From: CAYSPG01 sp964432885
Lineage (GTDB): Bacteria; Bacteroidota; Bacteroidia; AKYH767-A; OLB10
Direction of reading: 5' to 3'
NCBI GenBank assembly: GCA_964432885.1
Contig: CAYSPG010000015.1
Span: forward strand, 1-64,000
DNA: 64,000 bases
Both the position numbers and the translations under genes were made by a program. Shown piece after piece: positions 16,480 through 23,548 of this stretch (its first letter is position 1; every line of letters starts with the position of its first letter). The notes under the pieces were generated by a model. That model was not told where the DNA came from, made no database searches, and was given only the letters and a program-made list of their open reading frames with translations.

Positions 16480-18948
16480 ATGTCAACTACAAACCTCAGC
16501 GAAGAAGTAAAACGTTCTATACAAATTGCACAATCTGTTGCAAAAGAAAACTCAAATTCAAATTTTTCTCCATCACATTTGTTGCGCGCTATGCTGCACA
16601 AAGAGTTGAGTTTGCGCACTTATTTGGAAACCGGAGGCAAAGATTTCTATTTTATGGAAGACTGGGCAGATGTTCGCATTGAGTCCTATCCCAAGGCTTC
16701 CAAGGTTGATGAGCCAAGTGGTGATGATAAAATAAAATCTGTTTTTGATGAAGCGGAAAATGTTCGCATTAAACTGTCAAAGGACGAGATAGATTTAATC
16801 TCATTGTTGGCAGCATTATGTACACCCGGCATAGCATTTAGTTATGATCAACTAAAAACATTTCCCATAACGGTTTCCGAGATTATGTCTGACAATCTAG
16901 AAAAGAATTCTGTTGATAATGCAATAGGAGGAGGGAAGGATAAAAAAGCAAAATCAGGTGCTCCCAAATCAGGTGCCATTACAAAATATTGTATTGACAA
17001 AACGGCTCAGGCTCGTGAAGGTAAGCTTGACGCCATTGTTGGTAGAGACAAGGAGATAAGAATGATTTCCGAAATTTTGGGCAGACGCTCTAAGCCTAAC
17101 GTGATAGTTACAGGCGATCCGGGTGTTGGAAAAACAGCATTGATTAATGGATTTGTGCTTGATATTTTAAACGGAAAAGTTCCTGAGAATTTAAAGAAAG
17201 CTCTGGTATTTGAATTGGACACAGGAGCATTTATTGCGGGAGCTTCTTATAAAGGTGAAGCCGAAGATCGTATGAAAGGAATTGTTACAGAAATAAAACA
17301 ATTCGAAAAAGCTATTTTGTTTGTTGACAATATTCATTCATTACTGGACAAAAATGGAGCTACACCAGGCCTCGGAAATATTTTAAAGCCGGAATTATCC
17401 AGAGGTGAATTAACTATTATAGGAGCCACTACAAACGAAAATTATCGCAAGCACATCGAAACTGACGAAACATTTAGCCGGCTTTTTGAATTGGTAAAAC
17501 TTGATGAGCCTGATGAGAATACTGCAGTTCGTATGGTGAATATTGTTATTCCCAATTTCGAAAAACATCATAACATAAAATTGGCTGACGATGTAATTGT
17601 TGAATCCATTCGTTTATCAAAGAGATATTTAAAAGAGCGTTGCCTTCCGGATTCGGCTATTGATTTAATTGATCGCACTATGAGTGCCATTAAAATGATG
17701 GGTGAAACAAGCAAAGAGGGGGTAGAGTCGGTGCAAGGTGAGTTAACTTTGCTGATAGAAAAGAAGAAAAAAATTACTGATGATGAATTCTTAAAAGAAT
17801 TGCAATGGCTTGTAGCGTTACTTAAAAATAAAGTAAGCTCTGTATTATTCAGCCAGGTCGAAGAAGAAACTAAAGCCGATTTAGAGTCTGCCGAAAATTT
17901 GCATTCGCACCTAAACTCTTTACTTGAAAAGTTAAATGAAGCAGCTGGTGTTAAGCGCGATAAAATTGAAAAAACTGACGTAGCGGCAGTAGTTGCTCAC
18001 AAAACCGGAATTCCGTTGGGAAAACTCCAGTCAAAAGAGAGAGAGAAGCTAATGAATATGGATGAACTGCTTAAGAAAAGAGTAGTGGGACAGGATCATG
18101 CAGTAAAAGCTATCTGTGAAGCTATTCTAGAGTCACGTTCAGGATTAAGCAAACCGGGCCAGCCAATAGGCTCATTCTTTTTATTAGGCCCTACCGGAAC
18201 TGGCAAAACAGAACTTGCAAAATCGCTTGCCGAATTTTTATTTAACGATGAAAACGCACTCATACGTTTTGATATGAGTGAGTTTAAGGAAGAACACTCT
18301 GCGGCTCTTTTATATGGTGCGCCTCCTGGCTACGTGGGTTATGAGGAAGGAGGTTTGCTTGTCAATAAAATTCGTCAGAAACCTTATGCCATAGTTTTGT
18401 TTGACGAGATTGAAAAAGCACATCCATCAGTATTCGATTTGTTTTTACAAATAATGGATGAGGGAAAACTGCATGACAGATTGGGTAAAGAGGGTGATTT
18501 CTCCAATGCAGTAATTTTATTTACATCTAACGTAGGTTCCGATTTTGTAATTGAAAGTTTCGGCAAAGGCGAAATTCCAAAAACAACTGACTTGATGGAG
18601 ATAATGACTCGTTTTTTCCGTCCTGAGTTTCTGGCACGCTTAACAGAAATTGTTCCCTTCTCTCCAATAACCGAAAAAATTGTGGTTAATATTTTCCAAA
18701 TCCAGTTAAACAACTTTATGAAAATATTAAATCGTCAGGGCATTCAACTTACGGTTGATAAAAAAGCCAAAGAGTTTTTGGCAAAATCAGGCTTTACGCC
18801 CAAGTATGGAGCGCGACCTATCTCTGGTGTAATCCGCAATCAAATCAGAAGGCCAATGAGCAAAAAAATAATCTCTGGCGAATTACAAAAAGGTGATTCG
18901 GTAAAGCTCACAATTGATGATAAAAATGAGTTGGTGTGGAGTAAATAA
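16480..18948 (+). CDS. tssH: T6SS sheath-recycling ATPase ClpV/TssH
   Basis: An 822-residue double AAA+ unfoldase of the Clp/Hsp100 type, which disassembles contracted TssB/C sheaths. It has a Clp N-domain (about 1-150), AAA1 with Walker A GDPGVGKT (212-219), a middle region (about 405-500), and AAA2 with Walker A GPTGTGKT (570-577) and Walker B FDEIEKAH (Asp642-Glu643). AAA1 looks degenerate. Its Walker B reads LFVDNIH, with Asn284 in place of the catalytic Glu, and the position of the second arginine finger is Leu335 after Arg334. ATP turnover probably depends mostly on AAA2. The presence of tssB, tssC, hcp and vgrG nearby separates it from housekeeping ClpB. The next gene follows after 5 bases. 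Confidence 0.9.
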   Translation: MSTTNLSEEVKRSIQIAQSVAKENSNSNFSPSHLLRAMLHKELSLRTYLETGGKDFYFMEDWADVRIESYPKASKVDEPSGDDKIKSVFDEAENVRIKLSKDEIDLISLLAALCTPGIAFSYDQLKTFPITVSEIMSDNLEKNSVDNAIGGGKDKKAKSGAPKSGAITKYCIDKTAQAREGKLDAIVGRDKEIRMISEILGRRSKPNVIVTGDPGVGKTALINGFVLDILNGKVPENLKKALVFELDTGAFIAGASYKGEAEDRMKGIVTEIKQFEKAILFVDNIHSLLDKNGATPGLGNILKPELSRGELTIIGATTNENYRKHIETDETFSRLFELVKLDEPDENTAVRMVNIVIPNFEKHHNIKLADDVIVESIRLSKRYLKERCLPDSAIDLIDRTMSAIKMMGETSKEGVESVQGELTLLIEKKKKITDDEFLKELQWLVALLKNKVSSVLFSQVEEETKADLESAENLHSHLNSLLEKLNEAAGVKRDKIEKTDVAAVVAHKTGIPLGKLQSKEREKLMNMDELLKKRVVGQDHAVKAICEAILESRSGLSKPGQPIGSFFLLGPTGTGKTELAKSLAEFLFNDENALIRFDMSEFKEEHSAALLYGAPPGYVGYEEGGLLVNKIRQKPYAIVLFDEIEKAHPSVFDLFLQIMDEGKLHDRLGKEGDFSNAVILFTSNVGSDFVIESFGKGEIPKTTDLMEIMTRFFRPEFLARLTEIVPFSPITEKIVVNIFQIQLNNFMKILNRQGIQLTVDKKAKEFLAKSGFTPKYGARPISGVIRNQIRRPMSKKIISGELQKGDSVKLTIDDKNELVWSK

Positions 18949-18953
18949 AAATC

Positions 18954-19460
18954 ATGATTAAGCGTTTTGTATTCTTTACTTGCGTTTTATTTAATTTAGA
19001 ATTTCCGGTAACTGCTCAAAAGGCACATGATTCTTCAATTTCTCATCATAGTTTGCTTATAAGCGAAAAACAATTATTAAATCTACTGAATGGAATTGAG
19101 AGTTTGTCTGTTGCTCACAGTGAAAATATCCAGAAAATAATCAATGATATTTGCTTAGATATTGTGCTGATTTATAATTCTCCTACTGGGTCATTTCTTG
19201 AAAGTTCTATGTATTCTGATGATCAAATAAATAGGATAATCCATAATTTGAGAAAGGTCTATTCAAATCCTTTGTTTAGAAAAAATTTTAAAGAAATCTC
19301 GAATATAACAGATAAAGAAGCTAAAGATAATTTCAAAATGGGGATGATTAGAGTTCAGGAGCAATTACATAAATTAAAGAGAAATTCTTCTGACAGAATT
19401 GACTTTTGTAGCAATACTTTTTACTGTATTCCTGATTCAGTATTAATATTAGACTTTTAG
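18954..19460 (+). CDS. Free-standing secreted TssR C-terminal-domain paralogue
   Basis: This 168-residue protein has a signal peptide (MIKRFVFFTCVLFNLEF..., cleavage after VTAQ). The mature part aligns along its length with the last part of TssR. LLISEKQLLNLLNGIE matches LFVSDKEFISLYTNIE, SDDQINRIIHNL matches TPDEIYSLITKL, and RVQEQLHKLKRNSS matches RVEERLKKLKKDNN. The two proteins end in FYCIPDSVLILDF and FYWVPESVLTID. It is thus a TssR-C domain produced alone in the periplasm, without the VWA-like part. It begins 5 bases after tssH and is surely co-transcribed. It could cap or compete with TssR in the envelope complex. Relationship seen directly; function inferred. Confidence 0.75.
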   Translation: MIKRFVFFTCVLFNLEFPVTAQKAHDSSISHHSLLISEKQLLNLLNGIESLSVAHSENIQKIINDICLDIVLIYNSPTGSFLESSMYSDDQINRIIHNLRKVYSNPLFRKNFKEISNITDKEAKDNFKMGMIRVQEQLHKLKRNSSDRIDFCSNTFYCIPDSVLILDF

Positions 19461-19544
19461 TTTAAAGTCATTGTAAGGCCAAAAATGTAATTAGACCCTG
19501 TTGACTACAGAGTATTAGAATGTTTGGGTGTTGAGTAAATAGAA

Positions 19545-19790
19545 TTAACCTTCCCCCCCCTCATCAAAAAAATTTTCCTCTTTTAGGTTTTCTTCCGTTG
19601 AATCTAATTTTTTCTTCAGTTCAAAAAGTTCCTTGCTGTAAAGTGATTTAAGAGTCAGTAAATCAAAAACTTGTTTTTTTAAGTCAAGGTCGCCTCTTAG
19701 CGATTCTTCAAATGCAGTGCGCTCGGCATCACTCATCCGGTTATGAATGTAATTTTCTATTTGTTGGTCCAGTAAATCTTCGTGGTTCAT
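19545..19790 (-). CDS. Small anti-sigma-like cytosolic protein
   Basis: An 81-residue protein whose N-terminal half (IENYIHNRMSDAERTAFEESL) has the pattern of the N-terminal segment of Bacteroidota anti-sigma proteins, followed by a Lys/Glu-rich helical tail. There is no membrane span and no CxxC zinc site, so it would be a soluble regulator. It starts 11 bases after the ECF sigma factor stop on the same strand, as expected for a sigma/anti-sigma pair. Its last codons lie in a run of eight G (minus strand), giving DEGGEG; slippage there would replace the C-terminus. The anti-sigma role is inferred from pattern and position. Confidence 0.6.
   Translation of the reverse strand: MNHEDLLDQQIENYIHNRMSDAERTAFEESLRGDLDLKKQVFDLLTLKSLYSKELFELKKKLDSTEENLKEENFFDEGGEG
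19553..19560. repeat. Homopolymer C8/G8 tract at the end of the anti-sigma-like gene
   Basis: Eight consecutive C on the plus strand (eight G in the coding strand) cover the penultimate codons of the 81-aa gene. With seven G the frame would run on for about 18 further codons to a TAG; with nine G it would run for about 30 to a TGA. It may be a slippery site or a sequencing-error hotspot. Confidence 0.6.
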
Positions 19791-19801
19791 CTTGCTTTTA
19801 T

Positions 19802-20362
19802 TTATTTTAATTCTTTAAATAATGGATCGGCCTGAATGAGTTTTTTTAAATTCTCAATGCACCTGTTTTTTGCTACACGATAATATTCGTATGATGAAAA
19901 CTCCAACTCTTTTGCAATTTCCTCACCGGGTTTACCTTCAAAATAAAGTTTAATAATGTTCTGACATTTTTCTCCCAAGTTGGACAGGTGTTTAATTAAC
20001 AAACGCTGTCGTTGCTTTTGTTCATCATCATCTGCAAATGTTTTGTCGTCTTGCAATTCATCAGTGTCATCAAGGCTTGTTTTTTTTTCGTTATCGCGTA
20101 TATGCTTAAGCCATTTGTTGCGTGCAATACTATACAGGTAGGTACAGGTGCCTACATTTAGTTCAAACTTTTCGCGTGTGCTATTTTGATATAATATAAT
20201 AATAGCCTCCTGAAAAATATCTCGGGCATCGTCCTGAGTTCCTGAGTTTTTTAAAACCATACTGCGAACCATCGGGTAACAGGAAGTGTAGATGGATTTG
20301 TAGTCAAGTTCATTTTTTGCCACAGGTTCTTTAAATATGCTATGACGGTGTTGTGTTTGCAT
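19802..20362 (-). CDS. ECF-type RNA polymerase sigma factor
   Basis: A 186-residue sigma-70 family protein of the extracytoplasmic-function type. Region 2 spans about residues 20-90 (SIYTSCYPMVRSMV...DARDIFQEAIIILYQN, then YLYSIARNKWLKHIRD). Region 4 spans about 125-175 (CQNIIKLYFEGKPGEEIAKEL, then a recognition helix with YEYYRVAKNRC). The start at 20362 (MQTQHRHS) is preferred; in-frame codons further upstream would encode an unlikely hydrophobic leader. It is divergent from tssB and sits inside the T6SS locus beside an anti-sigma-like gene, so it may control T6SS or envelope-stress genes. The tssB promoter looks like an ordinary housekeeping promoter. Confidence 0.85.
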   Translation of the reverse strand: MQTQHRHSIFKEPVAKNELDYKSIYTSCYPMVRSMVLKNSGTQDDARDIFQEAIIILYQNSTREKFELNVGTCTYLYSIARNKWLKHIRDNEKKTSLDDTDELQDDKTFADDDEQKQRQRLLIKHLSNLGEKCQNIIKLYFEGKPGEEIAKELEFSSYEYYRVAKNRCIENLKKLIQADPLFKELK

Positions 20363-20468
20363 GTGTTCAGTTGGGTTTAAGGGAAGTAAATGTAAAATTA
20401 AAATCAATGCTATTATAAAAACCATTCAAAATTTCGGGCAATTAAGCGGATTTATACCAAGTGCAACA

Positions 20469-20500
20469 TTTGGAATATTCTAAACCATCTCTTACATTTG
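20469..20500 (+). promoter_or_regulatory. tssB promoter
   Basis: TTTG at 20469-20472 and TACATTTG at 20493-20500, separated by 20 bases, match the Bacteroidota -33/-7 consensus. The site is followed by AC, giving the same TACATTTGAC as at the head of the TssR/ClpV operon. It fixes the tssB start at 20525, since upstream codons would lie inside the promoter. Confidence 0.7.
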
Positions 20501-20524
20501 ACCAATCTTAAAACAAAATATACT

Positions 20525-20971
20525 ATGTTTAACTACGGAATAGGCGGACAGGAAGTCCCAAAAGATGCCAGCGAAGGAATTGCTGACATACCAATGAACA
20601 AAACGCTTATGATTGAAAAACTCACTAATGAAGCCCCACCCAAACCAAAAATTGTTGAAGGTCTTAAAACTATTGACGAAGTTTTTGCCAACTTTAAACC
20701 TAATGTAACGGTTGAGTTTCAAACCGAAGAAGGGACAACAAAAAATGAGCAGCTTAACTTTTCAAATCTTGGCGACTTTGGTATGAAAGGAATAACCAAC
20801 CAAAGTAATTTTTTAAAAGATTTAGAGTTGCAAAAAAACGAGTATGCAAAGATTATTAAGCAATTAAAATCAAACAAAGTATTACAAAACGTTTTGAATA
20901 ATGCTGATACAAAAACAGCTTTTATTCAGGCATTGCATGCAATGGCTCAGGAAATTGAAGACGCAAAGTAG
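20525..20971 (+). CDS. tssB: T6SS sheath small subunit TssB/VipA
   Basis: A 148-residue cytoplasmic protein, Bacteroidota-type TssB. Together with TssC it builds the contractile sheath. The sequence has the family pattern: a flexible N-terminus, then IVEGLKTIDEVFANFKP, where the F-KP motif begins the shared sheath fold. FSNLGDFG follows, and then a C-terminal helical bundle (LKDLELQKNEYAKIIKQL). The start at 20525 (MFNYGIGGQ) follows the promoter by about 25 bases. tssC is 84 bases downstream in the same orientation, the normal order. Length is slightly below proteobacterial VipA (about 165), as usual for this subtype. Confidence 0.9.
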   Translation: MFNYGIGGQEVPKDASEGIADIPMNKTLMIEKLTNEAPPKPKIVEGLKTIDEVFANFKPNVTVEFQTEEGTTKNEQLNFSNLGDFGMKGITNQSNFLKDLELQKNEYAKIIKQLKSNKVLQNVLNNADTKTAFIQALHAMAQEIEDAK

Positions 20972-21055
20972 TTTTTACTATTCTGGTTTGAAATCTTTTT
21001 GAAAAATAAAAATTAAGTTTTTAATCAATAACCTAAATAACTCAATTGAAAAATT

Positions 21056-22426
21056 ATGGCAGAAGAACAAGCAGCCCAAGGGCAACAACAATATAAAGAG
21101 CGTGAACGATTAGTCAATGCAGCTCAAACTTTAGAAGACAGTTCAAATGCTCTGGTTAAGTTTGGAGGTTTCGACCTTCTTGAAAATGTAATTGACGGTG
21201 CTCAAAATCTGAACCCGGAAAAAAAGGCACGTAAGAAAATATTTCTTTCTGAAAGCGCAAAGAAAGGCGAGCGTGAATCGCTTAAAAAATCAATGGAACT
21301 TTGGATTGCCCTACTTTCTGATTCAGGTGCCATTGCCGAGATGATTGAAAAAGCCGAAGCAAAAAGCAAGAGCGCTGATCAAACACTTAAATCAAATATT
21401 AAAAAAGCGCTTGACGCTACTGCTGATTTAGAGCGTTCATACCGTTCGGTAAATTTATTTTTTAAGAATACAGAATCTGATAAATTAAAGAATGTTTCGT
21501 TTGTAAATGCTTCGTTAGAACAGATAAAAGATTTGGATAACCCTTTGTTTTTTGAAGCAATTGCTGAGGAGATGAAACAAAATTACGACCGTCTTGACTT
21601 ACGTGACAATTATTCATTAATGGTTATACCGGGATATTTAGGTTCAAATGCTGTAGTTGAAAAGTGGGCAAAAATGTGCTACGCAAATAAAGTAATGCTT
21701 GTTACTGATTTTGAACATTTAGATACGCCTGATGATGTGATGGAATTGTTTGAGTCTGCTAACCTTACAGGTGGAGATATTTATCGTTCAAATGTTATGA
21801 TGGCTTGTAACTGGCTTGTGGGAAGACCCAAAGCAGGTGAAGTTGGAGAAGACGATAACTTGTATGTACCACCGAGTGGTGCTTTGGCTGGTACTGTTTA
21901 TAAAACCCTTATGAGCCAGGTTGCTGCCGGAAAAAAACATGGTGGCATGAGCGAAGTGGAAGGTGTAAAATTTGAATTAAAGAAAAGCGAAATAGCAAGT
22001 TTAGAAAAGCTTGGTTTGGTGCCGATGGTTAACGAATATGGAAAGGTAATGGCCTTTTCTGCTAAAACATTATTTAATGGTGATAACCTCGGTTTACAAA
22101 CATACTCGGTAGTTCGCGTATTTGATTATGTAACTAAAGTGCTGATTGACTTTTTAAATCGCAGAGCATTTGAAAACTGGAATTCGCAAACCGAAAAAGA
22201 TTTACGCAGCCAGATAACAAAATGGCTTGACAGTGTTACCGGCCCCGGAAAACTAATTGAAAGTTTTAGAATAGGACAATTAAGACAGGACCCAAACCAA
22301 AAAGACCGCGTGCTTATTGACATTCACATGACACCTTACTTCCCTGCTAAATCATTTATGATAAAGCTTGACGGACAAAAAGGTGATGATGGAATGCAAT
22401 GGCTTGCAGAATACGCTAAAGCATAG
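21056..22426 (+). CDS. tssC: T6SS sheath large subunit TssC/VipB
   Basis: A 456-residue cytoplasmic protein, the large sheath subunit. It has an N-terminal helical region with coiled-coil tendency. The core contains DNYSLMVIPGYLG and SVVRVFDYVTKVLIDFLNRR. The C-terminal domain carries the typical late segment RVLIDIHMTPYFPAKSFMIKL. The family usually spans about 450-500 residues. It is preceded by tssB and followed by hcp. Only one tssC copy is present, so one sheath type is made. Confidence 0.9.
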   Translation: MAEEQAAQGQQQYKERERLVNAAQTLEDSSNALVKFGGFDLLENVIDGAQNLNPEKKARKKIFLSESAKKGERESLKKSMELWIALLSDSGAIAEMIEKAEAKSKSADQTLKSNIKKALDATADLERSYRSVNLFFKNTESDKLKNVSFVNASLEQIKDLDNPLFFEAIAEEMKQNYDRLDLRDNYSLMVIPGYLGSNAVVEKWAKMCYANKVMLVTDFEHLDTPDDVMELFESANLTGGDIYRSNVMMACNWLVGRPKAGEVGEDDNLYVPPSGALAGTVYKTLMSQVAAGKKHGGMSEVEGVKFELKKSEIASLEKLGLVPMVNEYGKVMAFSAKTLFNGDNLGLQTYSVVRVFDYVTKVLIDFLNRRAFENWNSQTEKDLRSQITKWLDSVTGPGKLIESFRIGQLRQDPNQKDRVLIDIHMTPYFPAKSFMIKLDGQKGDDGMQWLAEYAKA

Positions 22427-22513
22427 ATAAAACGGGTTACAATTTATTTTAACCTTATAGCTTGAGTAAAAAGCTGTGGGAGTATGGTTTTATTCACTAA
22501 AATCTGAAGTGCA

Positions 22514-22927
22514 ATGTCATTCGAAGCAACTCTTACCATTGAGGATAAAACCTTTACCGTCCTCTCATTAAATTATTCTTCAAATCGTGATCACGACCGG
22601 TTTGGCAGACCCACTTCTTCGCTTTATGGCTTTCGAATGGAATTAACCATTGAACATACACCCGATTGTGTTATGCTTCATAACTGGGCATATAATAATC
22701 ATGAGGTACGTAGCGGCAGCATTACTTTTATGCAGCGCACCAGTTTACAGCGGCTTACCGAAATTAGATTTAATGATGGCTACATTGTAAATATTGAAAC
22801 CTCGTTTAGCAATTCTGGTGATATGCCCATGATAGAAAAGCTTGTGATATGTGCAGGTAGTTTTGAATACGAATCTCAGGGGAATGTTACAATTACTAAT
22901 TCAGGATGGCCTGATTTGGAAAGTTAA
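22514..22927 (+). CDS. tssD: T6SS tube protein Hcp/TssD, first copy
   Basis: A 137-residue protein of the Bacteroidota TssD (Hcp-like) family, the subunit of the inner tube. Features are the start MSFEATLTIEDKTFTVL, a central GRPTS loop, the FMQRTS strand and a late FSNSGDMPMIEKLVI. It is clearly paralogous to the 129-residue Hcp that follows, sharing the GRPSS/GRPTS loop and the NGYIVN-like strand at perhaps 30-35 percent identity by eye. Two tube proteins may form mixed tubes, or one may be a capping or cargo-specific variant. It follows tssC by 87 bases. Confidence 0.85.
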   Translation: MSFEATLTIEDKTFTVLSLNYSSNRDHDRFGRPTSSLYGFRMELTIEHTPDCVMLHNWAYNNHEVRSGSITFMQRTSLQRLTEIRFNDGYIVNIETSFSNSGDMPMIEKLVICAGSFEYESQGNVTITNSGWPDLES

Positions 22928-23051
22928 TTCCGTGATAATGATTATAGTATAAGAAAAATAAAAATAATTTTTAAAGCCGTGATAACAAACTTTCTCCCAA
23001 TGGTATTAAACTTAAAATTCACATATTTCTAACAACTTAAAATTAAACATT

Positions 23052-23441
23052 ATGTCATTCAAAGCAGAATTTGAAGTAGACGGCAAAAAGTACAGAGTAC
23101 TACACTGCAGCTACACCATGTCGCAAGACACCGATGCAACTGGTCGCCCTTCTTCAGGCACCCGTGCAGGAACAATTCAACTCGAAGTAGAATCAACCGC
23201 TGACACCAAATTAACAGCATGGGCGTTTGATGCATTTAAAGAGTTAGACGGAAAAGTTACTTTCTTCCAGAGAAACAGTGACCAAAAAATGAAAGAATTG
23301 ACTTTCAAAAACGGTTACATTGTAAACTATTCCGAAGCATTTACCAATCAGGGTGAGAACCCAATGACCGAACATTTTGTGATCACCGCAAAAGAAATTG
23401 CGATGGACAGCGTTACTCACAAAAATGATTGGCCCGTGTAA
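23052..23441 (+). CDS. tssD: T6SS tube protein Hcp/TssD, second (main) copy
   Basis: A 129-residue Hcp-like TssD. It starts MSFKAEFEVDGKKYRVLHCSYTMSQ and contains the loop ATGRPSSGT, the strand VTFFQRNSD, and FTNQGENPMTEHFVITA near the end, all typical of Bacteroidota Hcp. It is probably the major tube subunit: it has its own 124-base upstream region and is followed at once by a strong hairpin terminator, an arrangement that gives an abundant separate mRNA. The first copy at 22514 is more divergent. Confidence 0.9.
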   Translation: MSFKAEFEVDGKKYRVLHCSYTMSQDTDATGRPSSGTRAGTIQLEVESTADTKLTAWAFDAFKELDGKVTFFQRNSDQKMKELTFKNGYIVNYSEAFTNQGENPMTEHFVITAKEIAMDSVTHKNDWPV

Positions 23442-23451
23442 CCCGGACTTA

Positions 23452-23507
23452 GAAAAAAGGCATCAAGGTTTTATTACCGTAATAATTTAATGTTGATGCC
23501 TTTTTTC
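23452..23507 (+). terminator. Strong intrinsic terminator after the second hcp
   Basis: A perfect 15-bp inverted repeat (GAAAAAAGGCATCAA at 23452-23466 and its complement at 23493-23507) encloses a 26-base loop and ends in a T run. Because A and T runs flank the stem on both sides it could work in either direction. It separates hcp transcription from vgrG. Confidence 0.85.
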
Positions 23508-23548
23508 TTCTTCTCCTAAAAAGACCAAACCAAAACAAACCAAGCAAG

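Noticed and set aside
20363..20425. Hydrophobic leader upstream of the sigma factor start
   Set aside because: The in-frame extension reads like AT-rich noncoding DNA and would give a cytoplasmic sigma factor a membrane-like N-terminus.
20498..20525. Longer TssB starting at the TTG at 20498
   Set aside because: That codon lies inside the -7 element TACATTTG; the ATG at 20525 follows the expected transcription start.
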